Below, piece by piece: positions 1-14,415 of a stretch of 64,000 nt of DNA. Positions within the stretch are counted from its first letter, which is position 1. The number at the start of each line of letters is the position of its first letter. The stretch spans positions 31,604,971 to 31,668,970 of the forward strand of contig NC_080572.1 in the NCBI RefSeq assembly GCF_030247185.1, given 5' to 3'. The notes under the pieces are model-generated. The model was not told the origin of the DNA and did no database searches. It saw only the letters and a list, made by a program, of their open reading frames with translations. The stretch comes from Malaya genurostris (taxonomy: Eukaryota > Arthropoda > Insecta > Diptera > Culicidae). The translations under genes and the position numbers were made by a program.

Positions 1-1440
1 TTCGATGCTTCGGCTGGGTTTTTATCAGGTTTGAGGATAGGAATTACCTTAGCGTTTTTCCATCTTTTTGGAAAGTAAGCTAATGAAAAACACTTGTTGA
101 AAATATTAACCAAGAGTCTCAAGGAAACATCGGGAAGATTTTTAATAAGAATATTAAAAATTCCATCATCACCAGGAGCCTACATGTTTTTGAGTTTCCT
201 AATGATTGACTTAATTTCAGAAGTATTTAATTTCCTTCCTCGAGAGCAGGAATTGGTTTCTGAGGTTTCTTAAGAACCCTAGAAAGTTTCCAGAAAGGTT
301 TATAATAAGGTTTAATTGGTTCAACTCCTTTGGCGAAATTTTCATTTCGCAAAAGAGCAAATCTATCATTAACTTTTCGTTTGAGTGTTTGAACAGAATG
401 ATTTTACAAAGATAATTTTTTTTAATATTACCATTTAATTCTGTTATAAGTCTTATAACAGAATTAAATGGTAATATTAAAACATTTATCCTAGTAAATC
501 TATGTTTAATTTCTTTTTGTAAATCCTTATCTATGTTTTTCATAGTAGGATCACGAGAACGTTGATATTGTCGTCGACGAACATTCTTCAACCGAATGAG
601 CAGTTGAAGATTGTCATCGATGATAGGAGAATTTAAGTTAGTTTGAGCTTTGGGAACTGAAGGATTTCTAGCTTCGATAATGTAATGATTTAACTTATCT
701 ATTGCTGTGTCGATATCCGCAGAATTTTCTAAAATAATTTCATGATCCACATGATTTTCAATGTGAGATCTGTATTCAAACCAATTGGCTCTATGGTAGT
801 TGAATATAGAACTAATTGGATTAATTATAGCTTCGTTGGAAAGTCTGAATGTTCTAGGAAGATGTTCTGAGTCAAAGTCAGCATGTGTAATCGGTTCACT
901 ACGAATGTGACTTTGATCTAGTAGAACCAGATCAATTGTAGAAGGATTTTTCACGGAAGAGAAGCAAGTCGGATTACTGGGATGAAGAACTGTGAAGTAA
1001 CCAGCTGAGAGTTGATTATGAAGTATTTTTCCATTACTGTTATTTTGCCTACAATTCCACTGGACATGCTTTGCATTTAAGTCCCCTATTACGAAAAATT
1101 TCGGTCAATATCTTGTGAGTTTTTGCAAAACGCCTTTAAAGAAATTTAATTGTCCACCGGCGCATTGGAATGGCAAATATGCTTCAACTTCGATTCCCAA
1201 GCTTTCAATAACTTTAGTATTGAAAGAAGGTGAAATTCGATGTTCAATTTGCCGTTGGACAAAAATGGCAACTCCACCACCCATTCCAGTAAACCTGTCA
1301 AAACGATGAACCACATCATGTGGAATGTTTTTTATTTTGACATTTGGTTTAAGAAATGTTTCTGTCGCAATGGTAATATGAATTTTGTTAGCAATATGAA
1401 TTTTGAGAAAATTATAAAAGTCATCTTCACTCGATTTTAA
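1..1440 (-). pseudogene. LINE ORF2 fragment: endonuclease and N-terminal RT
   Basis: ORF2 of a Jockey-like LINE encodes an endonuclease that nicks the target and a reverse transcriptase that copies the element RNA there. The longest open piece is 217-954 (245 codons), covering the end of the endonuclease (THADFDSEHLP) and the linker to RT. Another, 1105-1314, holds the middle of the endonuclease. Stops and frame changes separate the pieces: for example, the reading stops just before the GDLNAKH motif near 1105. A 63-bp palindrome at 420-482 replaces sequence that the copy at 63660-63720 has in simpler form. It cannot make a full product. Confidence 0.8.
420..482. repeat. Perfect palindrome, 31-bp arms with a 1-base loop
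   Basis: Bases 420-450 and 452-482 are perfect reverse complements around a single T at 451. The palindrome lies inside the RT part of the LINE and is absent from the related copy near 63680. It may come from template switching during reverse transcription or from later repair. Confidence 0.9.
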
Positions 1441-1899
1441 TGATCACTGTTAAATTTCAAATTCATTATAATATTATTTGCAAATTGCCATCCCACTTGA
1501 AATCCATCAAAAAGTGATGAAGTCGAATTCATTCGGATGATCATTTGAAAAAATTGATCTTGTAGGTAGATCATTTTATTTTCCGTTATATTGCCTAAAT
1601 CGACTTCGTTGATGGAAGCGAATGGCATTGAAGGAATGTTGGTAGGTGAATTTCTACCTGTTACACTAGTGTAACTGCCATTAAAGAAGATGACTTGGCC
1701 GATCTACCTATTAATAAATTGTTTTCATTAGAAGACGAACTGGAAGGCGTTCCTGTTTTTTGTTTGTTAACATTAGGGGAATTAAGTGGTAGTTGTCAAC
1801 CTGTTACCAAAGCATAACTGTCATTAGAAAAAGATGATGACCTGGCAATAAATTGTTTTCGTTAGAAGACGAATTGGAAGGCATACCTGTTTTTTGTTT

Positions 1900-2277
1900 T
1901 AAATTCGAAGAAATAAGTGCCTTAGAAGAATTAAGCATGGTATATGTAACGTTTTTTTGATTTTCAGGTATGTTCTGTAAATTTAAGGTCGTTGATTTGA
2001 CTTGTTGTCTAAGCGAACGAGCGTTTAAAATTTTTTCCCTGACAGGATTCATGATTTCCATCGCAATTTGAACATGAAAATTTATCATTGTTTTCGTTCA
2101 TTGGACAAATGTCTTTCGAATAGGATTTTCTACAATTCAAACACCGTATATCCATATGACAATTCTTGGTTCCATGGCCGAAGCCTTGGCAACGACGACA
2201 TTGCGTTAAGTTTGCAATACCATTATGCCGTTTATAATGTTCCCAATGAATTTTAATGTGGGAAATGAAACGTATCC
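1900..2277 (-). pseudogene. LINE ORF1 fragment with CCHC zinc knuckles
   Basis: This is the C-terminal nucleic-acid-binding part of a gag-like ORF1, which in Jockey-type LINEs coats element RNA. Three cysteine-rich knuckles can be read on the minus strand: CRRCQGFGHGTKNC (2-4-4 spacing intact), CLNCRKSYSKDIC and CSNCDGNHES, the last cut short by a small deletion relative to the copy at 62253-62651. The left copy keeps the final cysteine of the first knuckle, which is tryptophan in the right copy. The N-terminal half of ORF1 is missing. Confidence 0.75.
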
Positions 2278-2856
2278 CCCCTATGCTGCTTTTTCAAGAT
2301 CGAAAATTTTCAAACTTTAATTGACAAGCTGTTCAACAACAGCAGTTTTCCATCAAAGTAGCCATGTAATCATAATAAAACAAAACTGGGAGCTGGTATA
2401 ACCATTTTAGTTTTTTTTGTATTAAAAGATGACTTTTTTGGTCATTTGCAGTTCAAAAATATTTATTTCTCTTAAATGACCAATAAACAATGAAGCAATA
2501 AACCTTCGAAACGTTAGTTTGAAACGGTAACATCATCCATAGCTAGAAGTATCTGGCTTATTTCTTATTTTCCGGATGTTGTCAATATACTTTTTTTTTT
2601 ATCTGCGACGAAGGCATTTCTGCTGTTTGTTTCTAAACAAACTCAATAATAAGTAATATGTCATGCATATAACATAAACCTAATATGAACAGTGCGGTTT
2701 GAACTTCATATTACTATCGTTAAAACATGTTATTTGCCGCCGATGTGAACATAATATAAGACTATACATTGATGTGCGATATTACATACATAAAATACAT
2801 AAAACGCAATAGAAGCGCAAAAGAGAGCACTATGAGATACTTCGAAACTTGTTTGC
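2278..2856. other. AT-rich stretch without recognised content
   Basis: No coding region, RNA gene or clear repeat boundary seen. Several homopolymer runs are present. Confidence 0.5.
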
Positions 2857-2955
2857 CTTTCTCATATATGTAGAAAGGTTATGATATCACTTGGAAAACC
2901 GACTAGTGAAAATTGGCCAAGTGTCATACCGTTCGACTTAGTTAATCGAACTGAG

Positions 2956-3001
<46 letters not shown>

Positions 3002-3905
3002 GTGTGTGTGTGTCAAATAATCTCACTAGGTTTTCTCTGAGATGGCTGAACCGATTTTGACAAACTTAGATTCAAATGAAAGGTCTCCCATACGGAATTC
3101 CTGAATTTCATCCGGATCCGACGTCCAGTTCCGGAGTTATAGGGTAAACTGTGTTTAATATTGTACACCGTCACTTAAACCGGCGAAACAAAAAACGTAA
3201 ATTTTCTAAACGTCTCAAAACTACACAAATCGATTGTCATTATCAGTAGGCAACTAAACAAACCGATTCCGGCTATCCTGGTTCCCGGTATCCGGTTCCG
3301 GAAGCACCAGAAATAGTGGTTATACATACCAAAATGGATCTCACTCACTTTTCTCAGCAATGGTTTAACCGATTTCCACAAACTTAGATTCAAATGAAAG
3401 GTCTTCCGGTCCCATACGGAATTTCTGAATTTCATCTGGATCCGACTTCCGGTTCAGAGGTTATAGGTAAAGTGTGTTGAATATTGTACACCGTCACTTA
3501 AACCGGTGAAACAAAAACCTTAAAAAAAGTTGTAAACTGGACTCAAAACCGTTATTCCCAATCTTAGGCTCGAATGAATGGTCTTATGGTCCTACCAAAA
3601 ATTACTGCATATTTTCGGATACAATAAACATTTAAATCGTCATTTAGAGTGCGATGGCAAAATTGTATAAAATCTTCAAAATATGAATAAAAACTTGTAG
3701 CGTTTGTACGTCATGTTAGTTGGTGGCAGTACGAATCGACTTCGATTATACCGGTTCTCGGGTTCCGGTGCCGGAAGTGCATATAATAGTGAACCCACTT
3801 CGTTTCCTTAAGGAGATAACTCACGTGCGATTGAAAATTTCGAACGATTATACTACCCATACTCGCATATCAGTCCCATATCGATTTTCGCCAATGTTGA
3901 GTTAG
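2857..3905 (+). repeat. Dispersed mosquito repeat, tandem-like units
   Basis: It begins with the palindrome-like head 'gcctttctcatatatgtaga' followed by 'ggaaaaccgac'. It then carries repeated modules: 'gatggctgaaccgatttt', 'acaaacttagattcaaatga', 'aggtct..ggtcccatac', 'gaatttcat.cggatccgac' and 'ggttc.ggagttatagggta'. At least two full module sets follow one another here, and the same modules recur about a dozen times in the window in both orientations. No protein or RNA function is evident. Confidence 0.75.
2959..2999. repeat. (CT)n microsatellite followed by (TG)n
   Basis: About 20 CT units, then a short TG run, inside the dispersed repeat at the place where sister copies carry TG/TATG runs. 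Confidence 0.95.
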
Positions 3906-4547
3906 CTTGAGCAATGAAATCTATCCTCAATATACTCTCAGAAATTGCAATAAAACTTGAGGGTTTGTTCAGTAAAACATGAAAAAATTATCAACTCATG
4001 TCTGTCCCATATGCTAAGTACCCGTATATCAGTGCAAATTTCAAGCTAAGGTGTATTACCGATATTTCATGTAATAATACCATGATTTAGCATTAGGTAA
4101 CAGAATATATAAAAAAATTCGGAAATAAATCTTTGATCGTCTTTTTCTCGATATGCCGATTTTCCATGTGGGACTGATATGTAAGTATGGGCTAATACTG
4201 CATACGACACACCAACACATTTATTGTGGTAGCTGGCATCATGAACCAGAATAGATATCAAACAAACAACACTTTGCTCTCCTTTCCCCTATTCATATAA
4301 TTATGGTACATGCAGAAAAAATATTGTAAAAATAAATAAATTGCGGGTAACACTAACGAATTGTTTCGTTGATATACTACAGTAAAAATTCTGAGTTGAT
4401 TCAACCAATGTTTTTTTGAAACAACCAACATTTGTTTGTAAAAATCACACTCTAATTAAAAACAAGCATATTTCATTTGAATATGTGATAATTTGGATTG
4501 AAACAACTATTTCTTTGGTTTAATGGACAACTAACCGTTTTGTGTTT
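3906..4547. other. AT-rich stretch, possible MITE remnant
   Basis: No gene seen. The segment near 4310 ('aaaaatattgtaaaaataaa' and following) resembles the start of the element at 35499, so part of it may be a relic of that family. Confidence 0.35.
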
Positions 4548-5700
<1,153 letters not shown>

Positions 5701-6775
5701 ATTCTTCAATTGGTCAGGTCTGGTTTGTTGATGATGAAATATAACGATTTTGGTTACATCGGATCATCGTTCCCGGAAGAAAACGTGATCGTATGCTCAA
5801 AACCGGAAAGCATTCCGATTTCTGAGAAACGGCTGGACCGATTTTCAAAAACTTAGATTCAATTGAAAGGTATTATAGTACCATAAGTTTATTTTGTTTG
5901 GATTGGGCCTGCGATTCCGGAATTGCAGTATGTATGGCTTTGCAACCTGTTATTTAAAACGACAATGCAAATAAGACTGATAATGGTGGTTTATTACTAG
6001 ATTTTTTATTGCAATTCTAGGCCATGTAGTCTCGTAGCCGAGTGTCCTATCACAATTATACATCTAATTATCTTTGAAACAACCAATAAAAGTCATAAGT
6101 GAAAAATAATAGTAACAAAATTAAAAAATAAAAAGTGTTTTAATCCACCTAGTGGTGTAATGATGGCTTTCTCATATCAATCATAATATCATATATAATA
6201 CTGTGGTATTCTTCAAAATAATTTTTTTCGATTCTTGAAAGAATAACCGAAATCGGTTTGTTTGACCGTGTACTGATAAAAACTATCAATTGGAGAAGAT
6301 TTGAAGTCGGTTTAGTAAAATTTTTACAGTTTTTCACCCTTTTCAGTGATAGTATAACATTTTTAACACACTTTACCCTATATTTCCGGGTCCGGAAGTC
6401 AAATCCGTATGAAATTCAGAAATTTTGTATAGGACCACAGGACCTTTCATTTGAACCTGATTTTGTGAAAAACGGTCGCGCCATCTATGAGAAAAGTTAG
6501 AACACATATTTTCATTTTTTTTGCGCATTTTACCCCATAACTCCGGAACCGGAAGTCAGATCCAAATGAAATTCAGGAATTCAATATGGAACCTAAAAGG
6601 TTTTCATTTGAATCTAAGTTTGTGAAATCGGTTCAGCGATCTCCGAGAAAAGTTAGTGCAAAAAAACGTTACATACACACATACACACATACATTTTGCG
6701 TACTCAGCGAACTGAGTCGAATGGTGTATGACACTCGGCCCTCCGGGTTTTCACAGTGACTGCATAAATACAATA
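5701..6775 (-). repeat. Dispersed mosquito repeat, minus orientation at the right end
   Basis: A second end type occurs at 6139 ('ttaatccacctagtggtgta'). The right end reads 'gtatgacactcggccctccg' and 'ggttttcacagtgactgcat', the reverse complement of the usual head. Inside are 'ccggaaccggaagtcagatc' and 'catttgaatctaagtttgtg'. Together they look like one element with differing ends, or two overlapping copies. Confidence 0.6.
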
Positions 6776-8360
6776 ACAAGTACAAGTTGTTGAAATTATT
6801 ATTACTGCAGGGTGGAAGAAAAAAAATTGTCAGTAGCAATGGTAACAATGTAGTTTGATATAGCATAGTTTGTTTTTCGGATCATCTTTTTAAAATAATT
6901 AGATTCAATTGGATTACAGTTCAATTTGTTTTCAAGTCCTGTCAATGTGAAAACTATACGAGTACATTTAACAATCACTGGATGATACAAAAAGAAAATC
7001 TGAAATCACGAAGTGTCATATGTACGCGAATATTTACTATGTGGGTTGTACTTGAGAATAGCACCAAATCTTCGGATACTTCTGTTTGTAAGTATTTTTA
7101 CTCAAATTGAATATGTTGGATACTTTAGTTAATAAAGCTGCAACAATTTATTGCCCAAAAATAAGTGTAGCGAGGAATGTATTATTTATAATAGAGAGTA
7201 ACCGGAATAAGAAGAGAAATATTCTTCTGGAAAAAGAAGCCACGAACAACGGCTCAGAAAGATTTGTTGATCTAGTTTGAAACCATGAAAATCGAAATAA
7301 ATAATAACTTTATCGTTGACTGTATAGCCTTTGTTTGTTGAGACAGACTGGCTGCAGAATTTTGTTCCAAATGATTTTCGTACGTTTAGCTCCCTCCCAT
7401 TGGTTGATGGGCTTGACGTTATTGCAAACATCATCACATACAATCAATTAGCGTTACAATTTGATAAAGATACAGCTGTTAGCTTCATAATTGAATTAAA
7501 TGAATAAGATATGGAACGACTTGAATAAGATGTTGATTGCATTACGCTCCAACATCCGGGGTTGGAGAGGCCGGTAGGGCTTAACTGAGCTCTTTTTTAA
7601 ATTTTATTTTCATACTACCTTCATCAATATTTGTTAATACATTTTAGAGACTATATTCTTTGATATTATGCAACACAAAATTTTAATGTTTTCGAACAAG
7701 AAAAGGTATATAACCCCTTGAATGTCGATTCTGATATTGTAAGATATCACGTAGTCACCAGTTGACGCCAATCGAACCCACAAATTTTCGTACTGAACAA
7801 ACTGTTTTGATACTTTGTTTAGTGTTTATATGAGGAACACTAGTTTATTTATATGGTTTAAAAGGATGTGAATTAAGCGGGAAATACGCGTTATTTTGTC
7901 TGCGTATATCTGACCATAAGTTTTTTTATTGGTGGTTAGTAAAATTAAAATTTTGATGAGTGCGTGCACTTGATTGTATACTAGTATTACATATTATCGT
8001 GTACATGATCCCCTGGTGACAACACTAGAATGAAGTTTTATCTATAATCGGTTCGGAAATAAATCTCTTTCAGGCTGCATTGAAGAACCATTTGGTGTTT
8101 GAAAATTTATTTAGTGATTTTCGATATAGTTTTGCAAATTTGAAAATTATGTGCATCATATATGTCAAAAAAACCAAAAGTGGTGAGTAATGCCAGAGAC
8201 ATAACTGAAAACTACGAATAAAACTTCACACTTGTGGTTATCTAAACTCTTTTTCGTAATTTCATAAGTAGTTTACAATGAATTCTGCAGGATTTCATTT
8301 CTTTACTTCCAGAATTGTAACAGTGTACCAATACCAAAGTACGACGAATTTACGAAACAC
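6776..8360. other. No recognised feature
   Basis: Short unrelated reading frames only. The 85-codon frame at 7186-7443 (-) matches nothing I know. A small hairpin (CTCCAAC/GTTGGAG) lies near 7550-7567. Confidence 0.5.
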
Positions 8361-8374
8361 TTATTCTTACACAC

Positions 8375-8588
8375 GGGTGTCCCGGGTTGACGGCTTAAAG
8401 CATAGGACGCTGGTCTTTCAAGTCAGTTGTCGTATGTTCGAGCCCCGACCTGGAAGGATTCTTAGTGTCAGTAGGATCCATAGTACTAGCCATGCAATGA
8501 TTCTGTACACTAAAAATCAGCTGCGAAGTCTGTTGAAACAGAAAGGCCAAATTCCACGAAAGAATGTAATGCCAAGACTTTGGTTTTT
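8375..8588 (+). mobile_element. tRNA-derived SINE with 14-bp target duplication
   Basis: The 5' part is tRNA-like: an anticodon-stem-like segment 'gctggtctttcaagtcagt' and a B-box 'gttcgagcccc', followed by a body ending 'gaatgtaatgccaagacttt'. It ends in an oligo-T run rather than poly-A. The 14-bp repeat 'ttattcttacacac' sits at 8361-8374 and again at 8589-8602, so both ends are fixed. Relatives lie at 12424, 16955 and 60827. SINEs of this kind are transcribed by RNA polymerase III and copied by LINE machinery. Confidence 0.9.
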
Positions 8589-8602
8589 TTATTCTTACAC
8601 AC

Positions 8603-11600
8603 AAATTAGTAAGACAGGACAAAATAAAGTGAAAAATAGTTAACCTGCAGAAACACACACGGTTACAATAATTCCACTGGAAGAAAATATCAAAAGAACA
8701 TAATTTATTTACTGATGTGAAAGTCAACTGCGCAGTTTAGGATAAATGAAGCGTCTCAATTTTTACATTTTATACCGACCCTCTATCTTTATTTCTTTTA
8801 TACTCGTTGAAGTCAAACATTTAGGAAAACTATAATTTTGAGTTATTTGTAGTTACTTCATATCACTCACACTTGTATCATAAATTTCTGTTCATATTTC
8901 TGAGAGCATAGAGGATAAATTATCTTGTAGGGTTAAATACAACAAGATATTTTCACGATTAAGCTCTACCCATTATTTTACAGGGAAAATTTTGAAAAGA
9001 AAAGAAAAAAAATGGGTTAGTGGTAGTACTCCCGACAGCCGACTGTATAAAGTTTTCCGAATTTCGGTAATTAATTTTTTTACGCACAGTAATTTCTTGA
9101 GATTGTGTTGTTTACCAAAGCATATATGTTACGGATCTCCTTATATCAGCTCAGCTCAATAAGAACCGGATTTTTTTTAGAGAGGGGTATTACAAAGCTT
9201 GAAATGACAACACGTTATATAACAAAACGGTGCATACTTAACCTAAATCAGACAATCCGAAACATGGCAAAATTTTTTTATGTTCTTGTAAAAATATTGG
9301 ATTTCATTTTCCCCAACCTAATGAAAAACGATCCAACGCCACTCTATCAAAACTGAATCAGAAAACGCGCCAAGTCCACAAAACAGCGAAATCCGTAACA
9401 ATCCGCGCGACCATAACAACCCTGTAAATATCACTAGAACATTTTTCAATAAACTTTCCATTGATTCTTAAAAAAAAACAAGAATGTTTGTTCGGGCATA
9501 AACTACTATATCCTATTAATTGAAACAGTTTTTGATAACCAAATTTAGAAGGTTTTCTCCTTATTTGTTAATCGTTCATAATTTCATACTAAACTGTGAA
9601 AGTATGAGCTCCATTTGAAAGGGTCTGGGGTACACTAGGAGATTGAAAGTACCTATTATCGTTCTCCGGACACTACCAGCTCAGATGGTGTGTGGAATTC
9701 GGCGGAAAAAAAATTAATCAAGAATAGATCCACTGGATCCCTGCTTCCAATTGGTTCGATCGCCTGTAATAGTGAATTCATCAACACGGAAAATACTTTG
9801 AAAACGTTAAAGCCATATGTTTCAATTATTTAATTATTGAGCACTTCTCGTATACAAGTGACAATATTAACAATGATCAACGCTCATTGCGCTTGTTCTT
9901 CAATTGTTTTGCAAAATAAAAAAAAAAAGATTGCATCCCTGCAATCCTCACCAATTATTTACTATCCTCATTTATTAAAAAAATAAAACTTCCGAAAAAT
10001 AATATCTGAGATCAAATACTGTCTAGAAATGTGTTAAAAAGTAGTTTAACTTAGCATCTTTCTGCGGTTTTTTTATATTATCTTACGCTTAAAATATTTC
10101 ATCTTATGTTCATTCACCTGATAATAAAAAAAACACAATTTACACACTTACGGAAGCCTGGATTCTCCGAAAACGTGAAGATACCAAAATGTATGTTGTG
10201 TGTGCATATTGTAAATTCATAAAACCAAAAACATCGTGCAATCTCGTCACCAAATCAGATTCAAAGCTACTGGGTGATGCTACTGCTTAACTGAAATAGC
10301 TATAATACGGGGTTCGTGATGTGCTCAAAAGCATTTCCAATGTACGTTAGACGAAATGGTGATATCTCCGTCATCATCGCCAGGGTCGATGAGGGCGCAT
10401 CGTATGTGATTGGGGATTTGCTGAGCGTTTTGGAAACGGCATGTTTCATTTGTGTGATTGTGAATATCTTGTTATACCGTCAAATTGAGCAATAGACTGC
10501 ATGGATGACGCTAATATTATTGAATTTTTGAATTTTTTCAAATATTTCAATAAAATTCTTTTATTCAAACATCAATTTTATTAATCCTCGCAATTCAATT
10601 CAATGAATTTACTGGACAAAGCTTTACTAATAAATTGAAGCTCTGTACACCGAACCATAGTTGCAATACCTTGAATGAAGCTCGATTGAACTTGTTAACC
10701 GGTGACAAACGAGAAGTCATTTAAAAATCTGCTCCTCAGAATACTTTTCTGGAACGTTTCGTTCCACTCTGAAGTACTGGTAGAAGATGTACACCAAAAA
10801 GCTAAAAATCTTGCGGTGTAGTTGATAAAATTGCATTGCCGTCCTCTTATTTGATATAACCTTCGTCGTCAGCAACAATCCTATCAGCTCATGTGAAGTG
10901 ACATGAAAATGGAACCCAGCTGACATCTCACTATTGGTGGGGAAAAGGTGAATCAATGGAATGTCTCACGTGTTATATATTTCTACATGCCGATGCCTTC
11001 CCAGTACTGAAAAGCTACGCGAGAACGCTTCTCGTTTTGATTTATCGAGTAACTCGCCTATCGGGATCTTAATCCAGGTGTAACGAGAGCTTACTAGAGC
11101 GAACACGATGCGAAGAAGAGCAACCGGAAATCTTCTTTCTGGGGAGGAAGTCAACGGGTTGGTACAAATACCAAACAGCATTTATTTCCCTTCAACCTTC
11201 CATGTTCGCACGTACGTAACGTTGCTTGCAGCTGGCAAACAGTTTGAGAATACAGCAAGCTTCTGTTCTCAGGTTTGCTTGTGCCTGATTGTCGAGTTCC
11301 AGTGGGATATTATGAATGTCAGCTTAGTAGACTGCTAGTGTCTGTAAGAGTTCAGTAGCATACCATCTGCTTTTCTAATGTATGAGCAATTTATGAACTT
11401 ACAAATAAAAGCATCGAAAGAAATGAAACGGTCTTCTATTAGCTTGCACGGTTCTTGAGCAACATATTGTTACCACCTCAAACAGTCATCAGGAATGCAA
11501 CGAGCCATACTGATCAGCCTTTTTTAATGAATAGCTCTCGTAGCAACAACAAAAAACGATCAATCACTATCAACAATTCATCTCAGTTCACAAACCGCTA

Positions 11601-12423
11601 ATCGCATACAATACTTGTCAGCATACGTGTGGTTCATTCCCATCGGACATCTATTGTCCATCCCATATAACTAACACACAAGCGGAATAATCTGAAAGCC
11701 CGAAAAATCTTTCATTAGTGCAGGTCTAACTTCAAATACCGAGGTTGGTGGCACCACGCCAAAAAGCTGCTGGCATCAACTTAACCCACACTTTTGATTC
11801 AACTGGATAATCCATTCAGGAGAGCACAGCATGACATTCAAACTAGTGGGGGTTCTTGTCTTCATTTTTCATGTATCCTGTGCCTGCATAAAACCTTTCT
11901 TATTACGACAATTTAATATTTTTTAAAGAGGCTTGCATACCTATTTAGTGTTAAGTGCATTGATACACTATAAAATAAAATAGCGATAGAAATGTACTCA
12001 CTGTTCTGGTGAATTAGTAACATATTTTAACTTGATTCATTTTATTTTAGTCATTTTTTACCTTTTAAAAGAGATTAAACTGCTAGAACATCTGTCGGCA
12101 TTAAGCTTTATCGAAAATATGATGAATGAGCATCAGGCAGAACTTTAAAAAGAAAAATGAGACCGCACCAAATCATCGAAATTATTATATAAAGTGTATG
12201 GAAATCACACGGAAAATTGATAATCAATAACCATTTTAGACATACTAGCCGGTGAACTGGGAACGCACGTACAACAGTAATTCAAAACCATTGAGTGTAA
12301 TGAGCCATTCCAGTAATGTATATCAATTTGTCAGACTTCGCATACTCAGATTAGGACGAAACTTTGCAAGCGCCTTCTATTTGGCAAGACATTTGCTCTT
12401 GCAGAGATGGAGAAACAAACCCA
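8603..12423. other. No gene recognised; one small repeat
   Basis: Only short reading frames are present (for example 9105-9356 + and 10966-11181 -), none with a recognisable motif. The segment 9600-9765 is repeated at 17930-18060 (shared 'agaatagatccactgg' and 'tccggaca'). The rest is unexplained, and 10980-11340 is slightly richer in GC than its surroundings. Confidence 0.5.
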
Positions 12424-12590
12424 GCCCGGGTAGTCGGTTAGCGTTAGGGTTAACGTTAGGGTACTGGCCTTACAAGCCAGTTGTCGTATGTTCGAGCCTC
12501 GACCTGGAATGGTTCTTAGCCGATCTATTGGACAAAACAAAAAGACCAAATTCGACAGAAGGAATTTAATGTCAAGGCTTTGCTCTTTGA
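12424..12590 (+). mobile_element. Degenerate tRNA-derived SINE
   Basis: It shares 'ggccttacaagccagttgtc', the B-box 'gttcgagcctcgacctgg' and the tail 'ggaatttaatgtcaaggctt' with the SINE at 8375. The A-box area is replaced by 'ttagcgttagggttaacgtt', and part of the body is deleted. Confidence 0.75.
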
Positions 12591-13477
<887 letters not shown>

Positions 13478-13493
13478 TTTTTCATAAATACGT

Positions 13494-14379
13494 TTATTTC
13501 ATAGGCAATATAAGTTTTTCTTCGTTATATAAACTATCCCGACTCGCCAACACATCCCGAACCGGAACATTGGGCGGTCTACCTCGGGCCCTAAGGGATT
13601 CCAGTAGCTCCGACCTGACGTCACGATACTCTACGCACGACCACACGACATGCTCGATGTCCTGATAACCGTCGCCATAGGTGCAGAGACCGCTCTCCGC
13701 GAGCCCAATACGCCGGAGATGTGCGTTGAAAGTGTAGTGATTTGACATGAGTCGCGACATAACACGAATGAAATCGCGACTCACGTTCATCCCCCTGAAC
13801 CAAGGTTTTGTCGATACCTTAGGGATAATGGAGTGTAGCCATCGTCCCAGTTCGCCATTGCTCCATGAAGTTTGAAACTTTCGAGAGTTTTCTGACGAGA
13901 GATGCCGAAAAATTCATTGAAGCATATTGGTCTTTCATAAATATCACCTTCTAATGCGCCCACATTAGCCAACGAGTCTGCCTTTTTATTGCCCGGAATG
14001 GAACAATGCGAAGGGACCCAAACTAACAATATCGAAAAAGACCGCCCAGATAAAGCTCTCAAGTGTTCCCATATTTTCCCCAGAAAATAGGAGGACACTT
14101 TCTTGGCTTCATTGTCCGGAGAGCTTCTATTGAACTTAGACTGTCCGTGACAATGAAGTAATGGTCTTTAGGTAAGGTTTCAATGATCTCAATGGTGTAC
14201 TGAATGGCAGCTAGTTCTGCGACGTAAACTGAAGCCGGATCACTGAGTTTGTAAGAAGCGGTGATGTTTTCATTGAAGACACCGAAGCCTATGGACTCGT
14301 TGATGTTTGATCCGTCAGTGTAGAATATTTTTTCACAGTTGACTGTTCTAAATTTGTAATAAAAAGTATTGGGGGCCAC
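13494..14379 (-). pseudogene. RNase H and C-terminal region of the LINE polyprotein
   Basis: RNase H removes element RNA from the RNA-DNA hybrid during reverse transcription. All four acidic positions can be seen: FYTDGSN, VAELAAIQ, FIVTDSLSSIE and, after a frame change near 14060-14098, VWVPSHCSIPGNKKADSLAN. The following part carries a Cys/His pattern (LCTYGDGYQDIEHVVWSC), common at the end of such polyproteins. The open pieces are 14059-14379, 13787-14098 and 13494-13790; frameshifts between them make this a pseudogene despite the conserved motifs. Confidence 0.85.
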
Positions 14380-14415
14380 TTGAGGGCGTACGTGATCCGG
14401 AATTCCACGAATCTC

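Larger units (their letters stand above)
1..2277 (-). mobile_element. 5'-truncated Jockey-like LINE (ORF1 C-terminus, endonuclease, start of RT)
   Basis: Read on the minus strand this holds the end of a gag-like ORF1 with CCHC knuckles, then the ORF2 apurinic endonuclease, then the first part of reverse transcriptase, which runs off the left edge of the window. Motifs seen include CRRCQGFGHGTKNC, WNARSLKSSED, GGGVAIFVQRQIEHR, GDLNAKHVQWN and, at the edge, KVIPILKPDKNPAEAS. The same order of protein segments is found on the + strand at 61335-64000. Homology stops near 2277, inside ORF1, as expected of a 5'-truncated LINE. The 3' end is outside the window, so no target duplication can be checked. 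Jockey clade is an inference from three knuckles plus an endonuclease of this type. Confidence 0.85.

Noticed and set aside
8278..8643. 121-codon frame on + and 110-codon frame on -
   Set aside because: Both run through a tRNA-derived SINE; similar frames arise at the other SINE copies (16883-17208).
12430..12465. TTAGGG-like units resembling telomeric repeat
   Set aside because: Only two or three irregular units within a degenerate SINE; mosquitoes are not expected to have TTAGGG telomeres.
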